Assembly (NCBI GenBank): GCA_046293135.1
Contig: JBKBPR010000004.1
Location: forward strand, 62,001-126,000
Reading direction: 5' to 3'
Source: UBA2638 sp046293135
GTDB taxonomy: Bacteria > Pseudomonadota > Alphaproteobacteria > Micavibrionales > Micavibrionaceae
Length of the DNA: 64,000 nucleotides
In this document: piece after piece, positions 52,473-61,761 of the stretch
Layout: each line of letters opens with the position of its first letter
Position numbering within the stretch: the stretch's first letter is position 1
Notes under the pieces: generated by a model
The model's input: the letters and a program-made list of their open reading frames with translations, nothing else
The model's database searches: none
Told to the model about the DNA's origin: nothing
Translations under genes and position numbers: made by a program

Positions 52473-53022
52473 TGTCTTCGACAATTCCCGTTTCTATCAA
52501 TTTTCCCAAAGCCCGCCCATCCGTAGAGGGAGAGCCATCATATAATTCATTGTATAATGCCTGTTTGTCCGCTTGTTTACGCTCGTATAAAAAAGCAACA
52601 ATCTTTGCATCACGCAACGATGGTTTCTCCTGTTTAAGCGTTTTAGCCGTATTTTGCAAGAAAAATTTTAGCTTTTCGTGGTCGCCGTCGCAGTAATCCA
52701 AAGCCGCATCAAGGCCTTTCTTGGAATATCCGCAAATGTGGATCTTTTTGGCGCGCCCATCTTTCGTGTCATCCTGAAACATAATGCAGCCATAATTAAA
52801 CAGCCATTCAATCTCGCGGTTGAGTGCGGATTTGTTGATTTTTAGTCTGTCCATGATGGCGGTTTGCGTTGTGCCGGGGTGCTGGTCGATATCAATCAGG
52901 ATTTCCGCACGGCGCAGTGAGGAAGACGGCTCGTTTCCGAGCGCTTCAACAAGGTGGTCAATGACGATACAGGCCTTTTGACCCGTGGTTGTCATGGCGC
53001 GTTTGGCTAATGATTTCATCAT
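52465..53022 (-). CDS. Winged-helix DNA-binding protein (MarR-like)
   Basis: A 185-residue protein. Residues about 40-105 read as a MarR-type winged helix (EILIDIDQHPGTTQTAIMDR..INKSALNREIEWL.NYG..) with the wing in DDTKDGRAKKI. The C-terminal 80 residues are helical (DYCDGDHEKLKFFL...). No ligand pocket is obvious. It lies between fba and gap, downstream of the gap terminator; its target is unknown. It may control the glycolytic genes around it, but no operator was found. Confidence 0.6.
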   Translation of the reverse strand: MMKSLAKRAMTTTGQKACIVIDHLVEALGNEPSSSLRRAEILIDIDQHPGTTQTAIMDRLKINKSALNREIEWLFNYGCIMFQDDTKDGRAKKIHICGYSKKGLDAALDYCDGDHEKLKFFLQNTAKTLKQEKPSLRDAKIVAFLYERKQADKQALYNELYDGSPSTDGRALGKLIETGIVEDNA

Positions 53023-53103
53023 GAATATGACTATACTCTAATTTATGGGAATCTGCAATGAAAAGTTAAGATATTATGAAAATGATGTGGGTTCTGTTTA
53101 CAA

Positions 53104-53157
53104 AATAAAACCCGGCCTGAAAGGAGTTCTGAGGAACATTTTCAAGACCGGGTTTTG
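53104..53157 (-). terminator. Terminator downstream of gap
   Basis: AAAACCCGG...CCGGGTTTT encloses a smaller GTTCC..GGAAC-type hairpin and is followed on the minus strand by a T-rich tract (TTTTATTTTG). It lies about 115 bases after the gap stop. Confidence 0.8.
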
Positions 53158-53273
53158 CCACGGAGAACGGTTTAGAATTAATTTATACTCCTGTCATAAT
53201 TGACGGTCAATAGAAATTGTTTGAAATTTTTTTGCGTTTTTATCGGTGTGCGTGCAGGGAGGCAAGCTGAGAT

Positions 53274-54281
53274 TTAATATCCCACAGCATGCATTTTTTC
53301 CGCAGTGTCCAGCATACGATTGGAAAAGCCCCACTCATTGTCATACCACGCCATAACGCGCACAAGCCCGTCATCAACGATCTTCGTGCCTTCCAGCGAG
53401 AACATCGCCGAATGCGGGTCGTGGTTGAAATCGGATGATACGCATGGGTCGGAATAAACGCCGAGCACGCCCTTCATAGAGCTATTGGCGTATTTTGTAA
53501 CGGCGGCATTGACCTCTTCGACCGATGTTTTGCGGGAAGGCACGAATTTCAGGTCAACAACCGATACATTCGGAGTCGGTACGCGAATCGAAACCCCGTC
53601 CAGCTTTCCGGCCAATTCGGGTAAAACCAGCCCAACGGCCTTGGCAGCGCCTGTTGTGGTTGGGATCATATTGACCGAAGCGGCGCGGGCGCGGTAGGGG
53701 TCACGGTGGGATGAATCAACGGTATTCTGATCGCCCGTGAAAGCGTGAATCGTGGTCATAAAACCGCGCTCAATGCCGATTTCCTTGTGCAGCGCATAGG
53801 CGACAGGGGCAAGGCAATTTGTGGTGCAGGAAGCATTGGAAACGATTTTATGCTCAGGTTTTAATAGGTCGTGATTAACGCCATAAACAACGGTGATGTC
53901 CTCGTCCTTGGCGGGGGCGGAGATTAAAACCTTGCGTGCGCCGCGATCAAGGTGAATCTGTGCGCCCTCACGGTCATTGAATTTGCCTGTGCATTCAAAA
54001 ACGATGTCTGCGCCTTCCTGCCCCCAATCCAATTCTTGCGGGTCACGGCTGCGGAAACGGTGGACGGGCTTGCCGTCAATAAGGATCGTGTCATCGCCGT
54101 CACGCTCGACCGTGAAGGGCGCGCGGCCATGAATTGAGTCATATTTTAACAATGGAAAGAAATTGCCGCCCGGATCGTTAATCGCCACCAGTTCCATATC
54201 TGTGTGTCTGGCTTCGATGATGGCACGTGCCACCAAACGACCGATTCGTCCAAATCCGTTAATTGCAACTCTTACCGTCAT
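53274..54281 (-). CDS. gap: Glyceraldehyde-3-phosphate dehydrogenase
   Basis: A 335-residue NAD-dependent GAPDH, central to glycolysis and gluconeogenesis. The Rossmann motif is INGFGRIGR, the active-site region is ASCTTNC (Cys about residue 152), and the C-terminal WYDNEWGFSNRM is present. It lies 63 bases after tkt in the same direction. In many alphaproteobacteria pgk follows; here a terminator and a regulator follow instead. Confidence 0.97.
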   Translation of the reverse strand: MTVRVAINGFGRIGRLVARAIIEARHTDMELVAINDPGGNFFPLLKYDSIHGRAPFTVERDGDDTILIDGKPVHRFRSRDPQELDWGQEGADIVFECTGKFNDREGAQIHLDRGARKVLISAPAKDEDITVVYGVNHDLLKPEHKIVSNASCTTNCLAPVAYALHKEIGIERGFMTTIHAFTGDQNTVDSSHRDPYRARAASVNMIPTTTGAAKAVGLVLPELAGKLDGVSIRVPTPNVSVVDLKFVPSRKTSVEEVNAAVTKYANSSMKGVLGVYSDPCVSSDFNHDPHSAMFSLEGTKIVDDGLVRVMAWYDNEWGFSNRMLDTAEKMHAVGY

Positions 54282-54344
54282 ATGTGTGTCCTTTTCTTAT
54301 TGTTGTTTAGTTTTGTGAATGTCAGTATCTGCGCCTTTGTTATA

Positions 54345-56363
54345 TTATTTCAGCCTTTTCCGCACAGCGTCGAGCACAGCGTCTGCGGTGATGCCGAAAT
54401 GTTTGTAAAGCTGGTCAGCGGGGGCGGATGCGCCAAAACCGGTCATGCCGATAAAGGGCGAATGCGCGCCGATAATGCCATCCCAGCCTTGACGGATTCC
54501 CGCCTCGACCGCGACCTTGATGCTGTCATTGCAGACAAGGTTTGTGAAATGCGCGCTATCGCCCGCAAGGAAAAGATCCATACACGGCACGGAAACGAGC
54601 CTGACCGATTTGCCTTCACGCGCCAGCTCTTCATAGGCGGTGTGTGCAATTTCGACCTCCGAGCCTGAGGCAAAGAGCGTGATTTCAGGTTTGCCGCCTG
54701 CCTCTATTTGCTCTTTAAGAATATAAGCGCCCTTGGCGGTGAGATTGTCACTGCGGTTTTCACCGAGCGTTGGTAGGCCTTGGCGGGTGAGGGCAAGTAC
54801 GGAAACGCCGTCCCGACGATTGATCGCAAGCTCCCAGCTTTCAGCTGTTTCGATCCCGTCGCAAGGACGATAGACAAAGCAATTGGGGATTGCGCGCAAG
54901 CTGGCGAGATGTTCGACAGGCTGGTGCGTTGGGCCATCTTCGCCCAAACCGATGGAATCATGGGTCATGACATGGATGACGCGTTGATGCATCAGCGCCG
55001 CCAAACGAATGGCCGGACGCGCATAATCGGCAAATTGCAGGAATGTTCCCGCATAAGGCACAAGCCCGCTATGCAGCGCCATACCGTTCATCGCCGCGGC
55101 CATACCATGCTCGCGCACGCCGTAATTGATGTAATTGCCGCTGTAATCTTTTCGGTCAATGATCTTGGAGGCGGCGACCTTGGTATTGTTCGAGCCCGTC
55201 AAATCAGCCGAACCGCCGATCAGGGCGGGCAGAGCTTCAACGAGTTTTTCAAGGCACATCCCCGAAGTCTGGCGCGTGGCCTTGTTTGGCTTTTCAGCAG
55301 CAAAGGAGGATTTGAGCGCAGCGATCACGGGTTTGATCTGCGCGGCGTAATCCCCCGATTGAATTGTGTTAAAGCTATCTTTTTGTGCAGATTGCGCGAG
55401 TCTTGCGCTCCAGCTTTCAAATTCGGCTTTGGATTTCATGCCAACGCCGCGCCACCATTCCAGAACATCTTGCGGAATTTCAAACGGGGCGTATGACCAG
55501 TTCAGATTTTTGCGCGCGCCCTCAATTTCGCTATCACCCAAGGGGGAGCCATGCGATGAGGCCGAGCCTTCTTTTGTCGGAGCGCCATAGCCAATTTTGG
55601 TCTTGCAGCAAATCAGGCTTGGCTTGTCCGATTTTTGCGCCTTGGCGATAGCGGCCTCGATTTGTGCGAAGTCATGACCATCGACGCTATCCACCGCCCA
55701 GCCATAAGCCTTAAAGCGCTCAGGCGTATTATCGGTGAAGGATAGGTCGGTCGAACCGTCAATCGAGATGCTGTTATCATCATAAAGCACGATAAGCTTG
55801 TTCAGGCACAAATGCCCCGCGAGCGAGCAAGCCTCGTGGCTGATCCCTTCCATCAGATCGCCGTCACTGGCAATCACATAGGTGTAATGGCTGACAAGCT
55901 CATCACCGTAGCGGGCATTTAATATCCGCTCGCCCAGTGCCATACCTACAGCGGTGGAAATACCTTGCCCCAGCGGGCCTGTGGTGGTTTCAATCCCTGC
56001 ATCATGTTCAATCTCAGGGTGGCCGGCGGTGATCGCGCCAAGCTGACGGAAATTCTTGATCTGATCGAGTGTGATTTTCTCATAGCCCGTCAGATAATTC
56101 AGCGCATAAAGCAGCATCGAGCCATGACCTGCCGATAGAACAAAGCGATCACGATCCGCCCATTCGGGTTGCTGCGGGTTGAATTTCAAAAACTTCGCAT
56201 AGAGCACCGTGGCGACATCGGCCATCCCCATCGGCATTCCGGGGTGACCGGAATTGGCCTTTTGCACCGCATCCATCGATAGGGCGCGAATGGCATTGGC
56301 CATGTGGCGAAGATTAACGGAAGGATTCGGATTGTCTTGCTGGGCAGCCTGTGCGGTTGTCAT
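54345..56363 (-). CDS. tkt: Transketolase
   Basis: A 672-residue thiamine-diphosphate enzyme of the pentose phosphate pathway. The thiamine-binding motif starts at SDGDLMEGISHEACSLAGH and continues with IVLYDDNSISIDG; the N-terminal NSGHPGMPMGMADVA and the pyrimidine domain GVREHGMAAAMNG are intact, as is the C-terminal FGASAPA. Length is standard. It begins the tkt-gap unit and is divergent from the zapA block. Confidence 0.97.
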   Translation of the reverse strand: MTTAQAAQQDNPNPSVNLRHMANAIRALSMDAVQKANSGHPGMPMGMADVATVLYAKFLKFNPQQPEWADRDRFVLSAGHGSMLLYALNYLTGYEKITLDQIKNFRQLGAITAGHPEIEHDAGIETTTGPLGQGISTAVGMALGERILNARYGDELVSHYTYVIASDGDLMEGISHEACSLAGHLCLNKLIVLYDDNSISIDGSTDLSFTDNTPERFKAYGWAVDSVDGHDFAQIEAAIAKAQKSDKPSLICCKTKIGYGAPTKEGSASSHGSPLGDSEIEGARKNLNWSYAPFEIPQDVLEWWRGVGMKSKAEFESWSARLAQSAQKDSFNTIQSGDYAAQIKPVIAALKSSFAAEKPNKATRQTSGMCLEKLVEALPALIGGSADLTGSNNTKVAASKIIDRKDYSGNYINYGVREHGMAAAMNGMALHSGLVPYAGTFLQFADYARPAIRLAALMHQRVIHVMTHDSIGLGEDGPTHQPVEHLASLRAIPNCFVYRPCDGIETAESWELAINRRDGVSVLALTRQGLPTLGENRSDNLTAKGAYILKEQIEAGGKPEITLFASGSEVEIAHTAYEELAREGKSVRLVSVPCMDLFLAGDSAHFTNLVCNDSIKVAVEAGIRQGWDGIIGAHSPFIGMTGFGASAPADQLYKHFGITADAVLDAVRKRLK

Positions 56364-56567
56364 TATCTACGCTCTTTTTCTAGCCGGTTATTAAACCGTG
56401 TTACATTAAATATCTTGAATGAAAAGCACAATGCCGCCGCTTTCGCCCAGCGTCAAGATTTGTTGTGATTATTTCCTCCAAAATTGCGCGGAAGACTTGA
56501 CCCGATTTTCATTTTACTGATAGGTTTCACACATTCTTGAAATAGATTTGAACAAAAGAGGTTGCAG

Positions 56568-56804
56568 GTGTCCGCAATTCAAGCGTCTTTGCAAAATTTG
56601 CAAAAAGTAATCAAAAATCTGGAAAAATCCATGGTGCAGTTCGAGCAAAGGAATACTGGCGAGCAGCGCGATATGTTTGCCATGGGCGAAGGCGGGAAAG
56701 ACGGTGCGGGCAGTTTCTCCAATGAGCTGATTGCCAAGCGTCTGGACAGTGCCATCGAAAAAGTGGAGAAAATCCTCGCCAGCGATAACAGTAAGGCGGC
56801 CTAG
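56568..56804 (+). CDS. Small coiled-coil protein upstream of zapA (DUF4164-like)
   Basis: A 78-residue, helical protein (MSAIQASLQNLQKVIKNLEK...) with a predicted coiled coil at its N-terminus and a second helix near the C-terminus. Short coiled-coil proteins of this kind commonly precede zapA in alphaproteobacteria. The start is taken as GTG 56568; a TTG at 56562 gives two more residues. It is 63 bases ahead of zapA in the same direction. Confidence 0.7.
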   Translation: MSAIQASLQNLQKVIKNLEKSMVQFEQRNTGEQRDMFAMGEGGKDGAGSFSNELIAKRLDSAIEKVEKILASDNSKAA

Positions 56805-56867
56805 GTTTTAGGATTTTAGGTTTTAGGCTTTGTTTTATTTTTAATGTTTTTGAGCAACGGATAGAAG

Positions 56868-57203
56868 ATGGCAAATATCAATGTAACGATTAACGGACGC
56901 AGCTTTGGCATGGAGTGCGATGACGGCCAGCAGCAGCGCGTCATTGACCTTGCCGCTTATGTCGATGCGAAAATCAAAGCTGTCGCCGCGAGCGGGGCGG
57001 GCGGTAATGAAAATCATAATCTTGTGCTGACCGCCCTGATGCTGGCCGATGAGGTGTTTGATGCGCGGGATAAACTTTCGGCGCTGAGCCATCATGCCGA
57101 TACGCTGGAGCTTCAGGAATTGCAGGAGCAGCAAATCGCCGAAGTGATCGATACACTCGCCGAGCGTATTGATTCGATTGCAGAACGTATGCAAACAGCG
57201 TAA
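56868..57203 (+). CDS. zapA: Cell division protein ZapA
   Basis: A 111-residue FtsZ-ring-stabilising protein. The N-terminal strand motif VTINGRSFGMECDDGQ and the AAYVDAKIKAV helix are family signatures, followed by a C-terminal coiled coil. It is immediately followed by 6S RNA and fau, the same order as in many proteobacteria. Confidence 0.93.
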   Translation: MANINVTINGRSFGMECDDGQQQRVIDLAAYVDAKIKAVAASGAGGNENHNLVLTALMLADEVFDARDKLSALSHHADTLELQELQEQQIAEVIDTLAERIDSIAERMQTA

Positions 57204-57231
57204 TATTATTCTATAGACATTATGTAACTAT

Positions 57232-57389
57232 GTGTGCTGCGGGGTGCGTGTAACCGACTTTATCCCTGAGGCCTATAATCTTCGCGAGGGAGCTGTCCCT
57301 GACGAGAACTGTGGTTTTCGTTAAACGGCGCCCACCTGTTTACCAGGGCCACGCGTGGATACCATGCGGTCACGGCTTTCGCGGCACAC
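57232..57389 (+). ncRNA. ssrS: 6S RNA
   Basis: A roughly 158-base RNA between zapA and fau, the conserved locus of 6S RNA, which mimics an open promoter and binds sigma-70 RNA polymerase. The ends pair (GTGTGCTGCG... with ...CGCGGCACAC), and the central bubble carries GAGGGAGCTGTCCCTGACGAGAAC. The exact ends are by eye. Confidence 0.85.
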
Positions 57390-57480
57390 TCTAATTGCTC
57401 ATTTGGGCGCTTGGGCATCCTATAGTTTGGTTATCTCGCTCGCTTGTCATCCTATGCGCTCCGCTGTATCCTTGATAGCC

Positions 57481-58095
57481 ATGAGCCTTTTATCCGAACA
57501 AAAAGACCTGTACCGCGCCGAGGCCAAGCGCCATCGCGAACGCATGGATATCCGCAATGAAGATCCTGAGGCGGCGGCGGAAATTTTTCTCAAAGCTTAT
57601 CCGCATCAGGATAACCAGATTATCGCCGCCTATTGGCCGAAGGGCAGAGAGCTTGACACTACACCGCTATTGCATCATTTACTGGAGCGCGGCAGCCGCG
57701 TTGCCTTGCCGATCATGCGGGCGGGCGGAGATAAGGTTCTCGACTTCCATCTTTGGGATGAGAGCATCCCTCTAGAGAAGGGCGCGTATGACATTATGCA
57801 GCCTAAAATCGCAGAGAGTATGAATGGCGCGGATAAAGAAGCAGCGCGTTTTGTTTTGCCCGATATTGTGATTGTGCCGCTGCTGGCCTTTGATCGGCGT
57901 GGGCAGCGATTGGGCTATGGCGGCGGGTATTATGATGCAACGCTGGCAGCCCTGCGAGCGGAAAAACAGATTGTCGCGGTCGGTTATGCCTATGCACAGC
58001 AGGCTGTTTTGTTTAATCTGCCTTCTGATGCGCTTGATCAGAGGCTTGATTTTTTGGTGACGCCAAGCGGAATGCATGATTTTACGGCGCTTTAG
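57481..58095 (+). CDS. fau: 5-formyltetrahydrofolate cyclo-ligase
   Basis: A 204-residue enzyme converting 5-formyl-THF to 5,10-methenyl-THF with ATP. The signatures are IAAYWPKGRELDTTPLL, VPLLAFDRRGQRLGYGGGYYD, and an Arg/Lys-rich N-terminus (EAKRHRERM). The upstream frame to 57355 overlaps the 6S RNA and is not used. It is co-oriented with the YmdB-type gene 33 bases later. Confidence 0.93.
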   Translation: MSLLSEQKDLYRAEAKRHRERMDIRNEDPEAAAEIFLKAYPHQDNQIIAAYWPKGRELDTTPLLHHLLERGSRVALPIMRAGGDKVLDFHLWDESIPLEKGAYDIMQPKIAESMNGADKEAARFVLPDIVIVPLLAFDRRGQRLGYGGGYYDATLAALRAEKQIVAVGYAYAQQAVLFNLPSDALDQRLDFLVTPSGMHDFTAL

Positions 58096-58128
58096 ATTTA
58101 CAGGAATACAGGAGAATTTATAACAATC

Positions 58129-58944
58129 ATGAAAATTTTATTTATCGGCGATATTTACGGACGGTCGGGGCGTGAGGCTCTGGCGGCGCATTTGCCGTCC
58201 TTGCGGGAGCATCTGCAGCCCGATGTCGTGATTGTGAATGGCGAGAACGCCGCCCATGGCCGCGGTATCAATGAAACGATCTGTAAAAGCTTTTATGAGC
58301 TGGGTGTTGATTGTATCACCACAGGCAATCACATTTGGGATCAGCGCGAGGTTATCCCTTATATCCAGCAGAGCCAGCGGCTGATCCGTCCGATCAATTT
58401 TCCTGACGGCACGCCGGGCAGGGGCTATACGCGGTTGACGCTCGATGACGGGCGCAGTTTGTTGGTTGCGAATGCTATGGGGCGGATTTTTATGGATGCG
58501 ATGGATGATCCGTTCAAGGCGCTACTAACGCTCGCTGCGCAAGAGCGCATGGGGCAGAGCGTTCACGGGATATTCGTCGATTTTCATACCGAAACAACAT
58601 CGGAGAAAATGGCGCTGGGGCATTATCTGGACGGAAAGATTAGCGCCATCATCGGGACGCATACGCATGTTCCGACCGCCGATGCGCATATCCTGAAGGG
58701 CGGCACGGCCTATATGAGCGATGCGGGCATGACGGGCGATTATGATAGTGTTATCGGCGCCGATAAACAGGTTCCGATCCAGCGATTTACCTCAAAAATG
58801 CCGTCCGATAAAATGCGCCCTTCGAACGGTGAGGGGACGATCTGCGGCGCTTTTGTTGTCACGAATGACAATACGGGCTTGGCGCTGTCAATCGAGCCAG
58901 TAATAAAGGGACCGCATTTGAAAAACACGATCCCTTCTGTGTAA
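58129..58944 (+). CDS. YmdB-type metallophosphoesterase (TIGR00282)
   Basis: A 271-residue binuclear-metal phosphoesterase. Metal-binding motifs are GDIYGRSGR, NGENAAHGRGI, TGNHIWDQ and DFHTETTSEK, HTHVPTADA. In Bacillus YmdB is a 2',3'-cyclic-nucleotide phosphodiesterase influencing development; here the role is inferred from family. Length fits. It is convergent with tolB (33 bases). Confidence 0.92.
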   Translation: MKILFIGDIYGRSGREALAAHLPSLREHLQPDVVIVNGENAAHGRGINETICKSFYELGVDCITTGNHIWDQREVIPYIQQSQRLIRPINFPDGTPGRGYTRLTLDDGRSLLVANAMGRIFMDAMDDPFKALLTLAAQERMGQSVHGIFVDFHTETTSEKMALGHYLDGKISAIIGTHTHVPTADAHILKGGTAYMSDAGMTGDYDSVIGADKQVPIQRFTSKMPSDKMRPSNGEGTICGAFVVTNDNTGLALSIEPVIKGPHLKNTIPSV

Positions 58945-58977
58945 GAGGTTAGCCCTATTTAAAATTATGCTCAGTGC

Positions 58978-60372
58978 TTATTTGTTCAGCGGTGACCAAG
59001 CGGGGTCAGAGCCGTCACGAGGGGTTTGCAGCCAGCGTTCGTTATAGCCTGTAATATCAACGGTATAGATGCGTGATACACGCTGATTGCCGCCAGCGCC
59101 TTGCGGCACTTCTTTAAAATATGTTAGGACGCGGCCATTGGGCGACCAGCTAGGGCCTTCCACATGGCGCGCCGTGGTCAGCAACCGCTCGCCTGAACCA
59201 TCAGGGCGGATAACGCCGATATAGAAATTGCCCTGGAACATCCGTGTAAATGCGATCAAATCTCCACGCGGCGACCATACCGGATTGGCGTAACGACCAT
59301 TGCCGAAGGTGATTCGCTGCACATTGCTGCCGTCACTATTCATTGTGTAGAGCTGCTGTGTGCCGCCTCTATCCGATTCAAAAACGATGCGGCGACTATC
59401 GGGAGAATAAGATGGGGAGGTGTCAATCGACGGATCATTGGTAATCTGACGGCGTGAGCGGGAGGCCAGATCAATCTCGAAAATATTGGTCGTGCCGTTT
59501 TGCGCTTGCGACATTACAACCTTTCGGCCATCAGGTGAGAAGCGTGGCGCAAAGGTCATGCCGGGGAAATCGCCCAGAACTTCCTGCCGCCCTGTGTTAA
59601 TGTCATAAATATAAACGCGCGGCCTGTCATTGACATAGGCCATATAGGCTATGGTCTGCTGCGTTGGCGAAAAGCGCGGCGTAAGAACGAGGTTTGAGCC
59701 ATCCGTCAGATATTTATGATTGAATCCGTCATAATCCATGATCGCCAAGCGTTTTTGACGCGCGGTCGGCGGCCCTGTTTCGGAGATGTAAACAATCCGT
59801 GAGTCAAAATAGCCGTCTTCGCCTGTCAGGCGCTTATAAATCTCATCGGAAATGATATGGGCGATACGGCGCCAATTATCATCGGCGGTCATATAGGCTG
59901 TACCTGTAAGTTGCTGCTCGGAAAGCACATCCCATAACCGGAACTCAACGCGTGTGCGGCCATCGCCCGTACGGGTCATCACACCGGTCACAAGCGCCTG
60001 TGCGCCCGTTGCACGCCATTCAGGAAAGCGCACGCCATCGCTATTGATTGAGGGCGGGCTTTGCACGAACGCGCGGGGATTGATTGGACGGAATAGGCCT
60101 GAGCCCTCAAGATTGGCGGTAATAACCTTCGGCATTTCTGTGGCCAAAGATTGATTGGCATTGGCTTCGGCATGGAAATTTGAAATCGCAATCGGGAGAG
60201 GTTCGAGTGTTCCGCGATTAACATCAATCCGCAGCTGGGCTTGCGCTCCGCCAGCTGAGAGTATCGTCATGCCAAGAGCAACGAGAACCGTAAATATGGC
60301 ATGGATAGTATTCTTATTCGATTTGATATTCATGATCGCCTCTTTCGTATTCATGTTTGTATTCATATTCAT
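58978..60372 (-). CDS. tolB: Tol-Pal system beta-propeller protein TolB
   Basis: A 464-residue periplasmic protein. The N-terminus has several in-frame Met codons in a short repeat (MNMNTNMNTKEAIMNI), then a signal peptide ending near AQAQ. A D1 domain and a six-bladed beta-propeller follow, with repeated SPDG(R/K) and FSPDGRKVV units and NGRY. It acts at the outer membrane in division-linked constriction with Pal. Expected pal is not downstream. Confidence 0.95.
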   Translation of the reverse strand: MNMNTNMNTKEAIMNIKSNKNTIHAIFTVLVALGMTILSAGGAQAQLRIDVNRGTLEPLPIAISNFHAEANANQSLATEMPKVITANLEGSGLFRPINPRAFVQSPPSINSDGVRFPEWRATGAQALVTGVMTRTGDGRTRVEFRLWDVLSEQQLTGTAYMTADDNWRRIAHIISDEIYKRLTGEDGYFDSRIVYISETGPPTARQKRLAIMDYDGFNHKYLTDGSNLVLTPRFSPTQQTIAYMAYVNDRPRVYIYDINTGRQEVLGDFPGMTFAPRFSPDGRKVVMSQAQNGTTNIFEIDLASRSRRQITNDPSIDTSPSYSPDSRRIVFESDRGGTQQLYTMNSDGSNVQRITFGNGRYANPVWSPRGDLIAFTRMFQGNFYIGVIRPDGSGERLLTTARHVEGPSWSPNGRVLTYFKEVPQGAGGNQRVSRIYTVDITGYNERWLQTPRDGSDPAWSPLNK

Positions 60373-60393
60373 ATCGTTTGCTGATCCGCAGTT

Positions 60394-61302
60394 TTAAAGC
60401 ATATCACGCGGGTCAAAGCGGATAAGCGTGGTTTTCCATTGGTCGTATTTATCCGGCGGTAAGGCCAACGGTATACATTTCGGGTTACGCAAAGCTCTAA
60501 GCGCGGCATCGGCGGCTGCCCTGAAATGGTTGTCGCGATTATAGCGCCCTTGATCCAAAATTGCAGCACGATTTACAGTTCTATCGCGATTTATCTCCAC
60601 CCGAATTTCAACAACGAGTTCTTCAGCGTAACGCGCCCCCGCCATCACGTTCCAGCAGCCTGCAAGCTGACGGATCAACGCATCTTGCTCGCTAATTGAA
60701 AGCTGGTCAGAGAGCTGCGCAATCTGTGACGGCTGCGGCTCGGCTTCGGTTTTTGTGTCCGTGTCGCCATCAACAGGCTTTGTCGTTTCAGGAATAATAT
60801 TCCGAAGCAAGCTTTGGAAATCATCCTCTTTCGGCTTTGGTGGCGGCTCTTCCTGCTTCGGCTTCGGCGGCTCCTTGGGTTTTGGCGGTTCCGGCTTTTT
60901 CTCCGGTGCGCGCTCAAGCGGCTTGGGCGGCTCCGGCTCTGGCTCCGGCGGCTTTTCGATAGGCTTTACTTCCGGTGGTGTCGGTTTGGGAAGCTCCGGC
61001 GGGCGCTCGCTTGCCATTCTTGGCTGGGATTCGACTTTTTGCGCAGGTTCAGGCGGCGGCGGGTCTTCTTTCGGCTTAACGGGCGGCGCGATTCGCGGCG
61101 TGGCTGTTACATCCGAAATATCCACCAGCTCGACAATAATCGGGGCAATCGTCATATCTTTCGGCGGGCTGACAAAGGGCAGGCCAACCGCAAAGACAAG
61201 CAGCAATGCAACGTGAAATATCCCCGACTTGACCAGTGGGGCAGTCATTGTCGCGGCTTCATAAGCGGGGATATAGTTTTCGGAATTTGCTGTGAGAGCC
61301 AT
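60394..61302 (-). CDS. tolA: Tol-Pal protein TolA
   Basis: A 302-residue protein. One N-terminal membrane segment (about residues 25-45), a long Pro-Glu-Lys-rich linker (about 60-170) that would span the periplasm, then a TonB-like C-terminal domain (MAGARYAEELVVEIRVEINRDG-like region). It is shorter than E. coli TolA and its linker is proline-rich rather than helical, as in many alphaproteobacteria. Confidence 0.9.
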   Translation of the reverse strand: MALTANSENYIPAYEAATMTAPLVKSGIFHVALLLVFAVGLPFVSPPKDMTIAPIIVELVDISDVTATPRIAPPVKPKEDPPPPEPAQKVESQPRMASERPPELPKPTPPEVKPIEKPPEPEPEPPKPLERAPEKKPEPPKPKEPPKPKQEEPPPKPKEDDFQSLLRNIIPETTKPVDGDTDTKTEAEPQPSQIAQLSDQLSISEQDALIRQLAGCWNVMAGARYAEELVVEIRVEINRDRTVNRAAILDQGRYNRDNHFRAAADAALRALRNPKCIPLALPPDKYDQWKTTLIRFDPRDML

Positions 61303-61305
61303 AGA

Positions 61306-61755
61306 TTAGCCGCCTCCCTTATTCTCCGAAATGAGTGCGACCTTGTTAAACCCTGCGCCGCTGACAGCGCCGATAACCGACATAACACGCCCATAAGCAA
61401 GGCCGCGATCAGCACGAATATAGATGCGGCGGTCAACCTGACCCTCGGTCATAGCGCTTAATAGGGCGATGAGGTTTTCCATCTCCACTTCCGTTTCGCC
61501 GATAAAAACCTTGTCATTGTTATCAATTGAAATTTCAATCGGGCGGTTGTCCTCGTCCTGCAGTGGTTTGGCCGCCGAGTCGGGCAGATCAATGGCAACG
61601 CCAGCCGTGAGTAGCGGCGCGGCGACCATAAATACGATCAGCAAAACAAGCATCACATCAACAAATGGCGTGACGTTAATTTCGGCCATCGGGCGATACG
61701 TTCCGCCGGTTCTGCGGCCACGGCTTTTTGTTTTTGTTGCTAAGGTTGCGCCCAT
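61306..61755 (-). CDS. tolR: Tol-Pal protein TolR
   Basis: A 149-residue inner-membrane protein of the ExbD/TolR family. One membrane segment (about 30-50) carries the conserved Asp in VTPFVDVMLVLLI, and the periplasmic part ends with YGRVMSVIGAVSGAGFNKVAL. It lies three bases from tolA and six bases after tolQ. Confidence 0.94.
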   Translation of the reverse strand: MGATLATKTKSRGRRTGGTYRPMAEINVTPFVDVMLVLLIVFMVAAPLLTAGVAIDLPDSAAKPLQDEDNRPIEISIDNNDKVFIGETEVEMENLIALLSAMTEGQVDRRIYIRADRGLAYGRVMSVIGAVSGAGFNKVALISENKGGG

Positions 61756-61761
61756 GACTCT

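Noticed and set aside
54780..55496. A 238-codon plus-strand frame inside transketolase
   Set aside because: Transketolase on the minus strand is certain.
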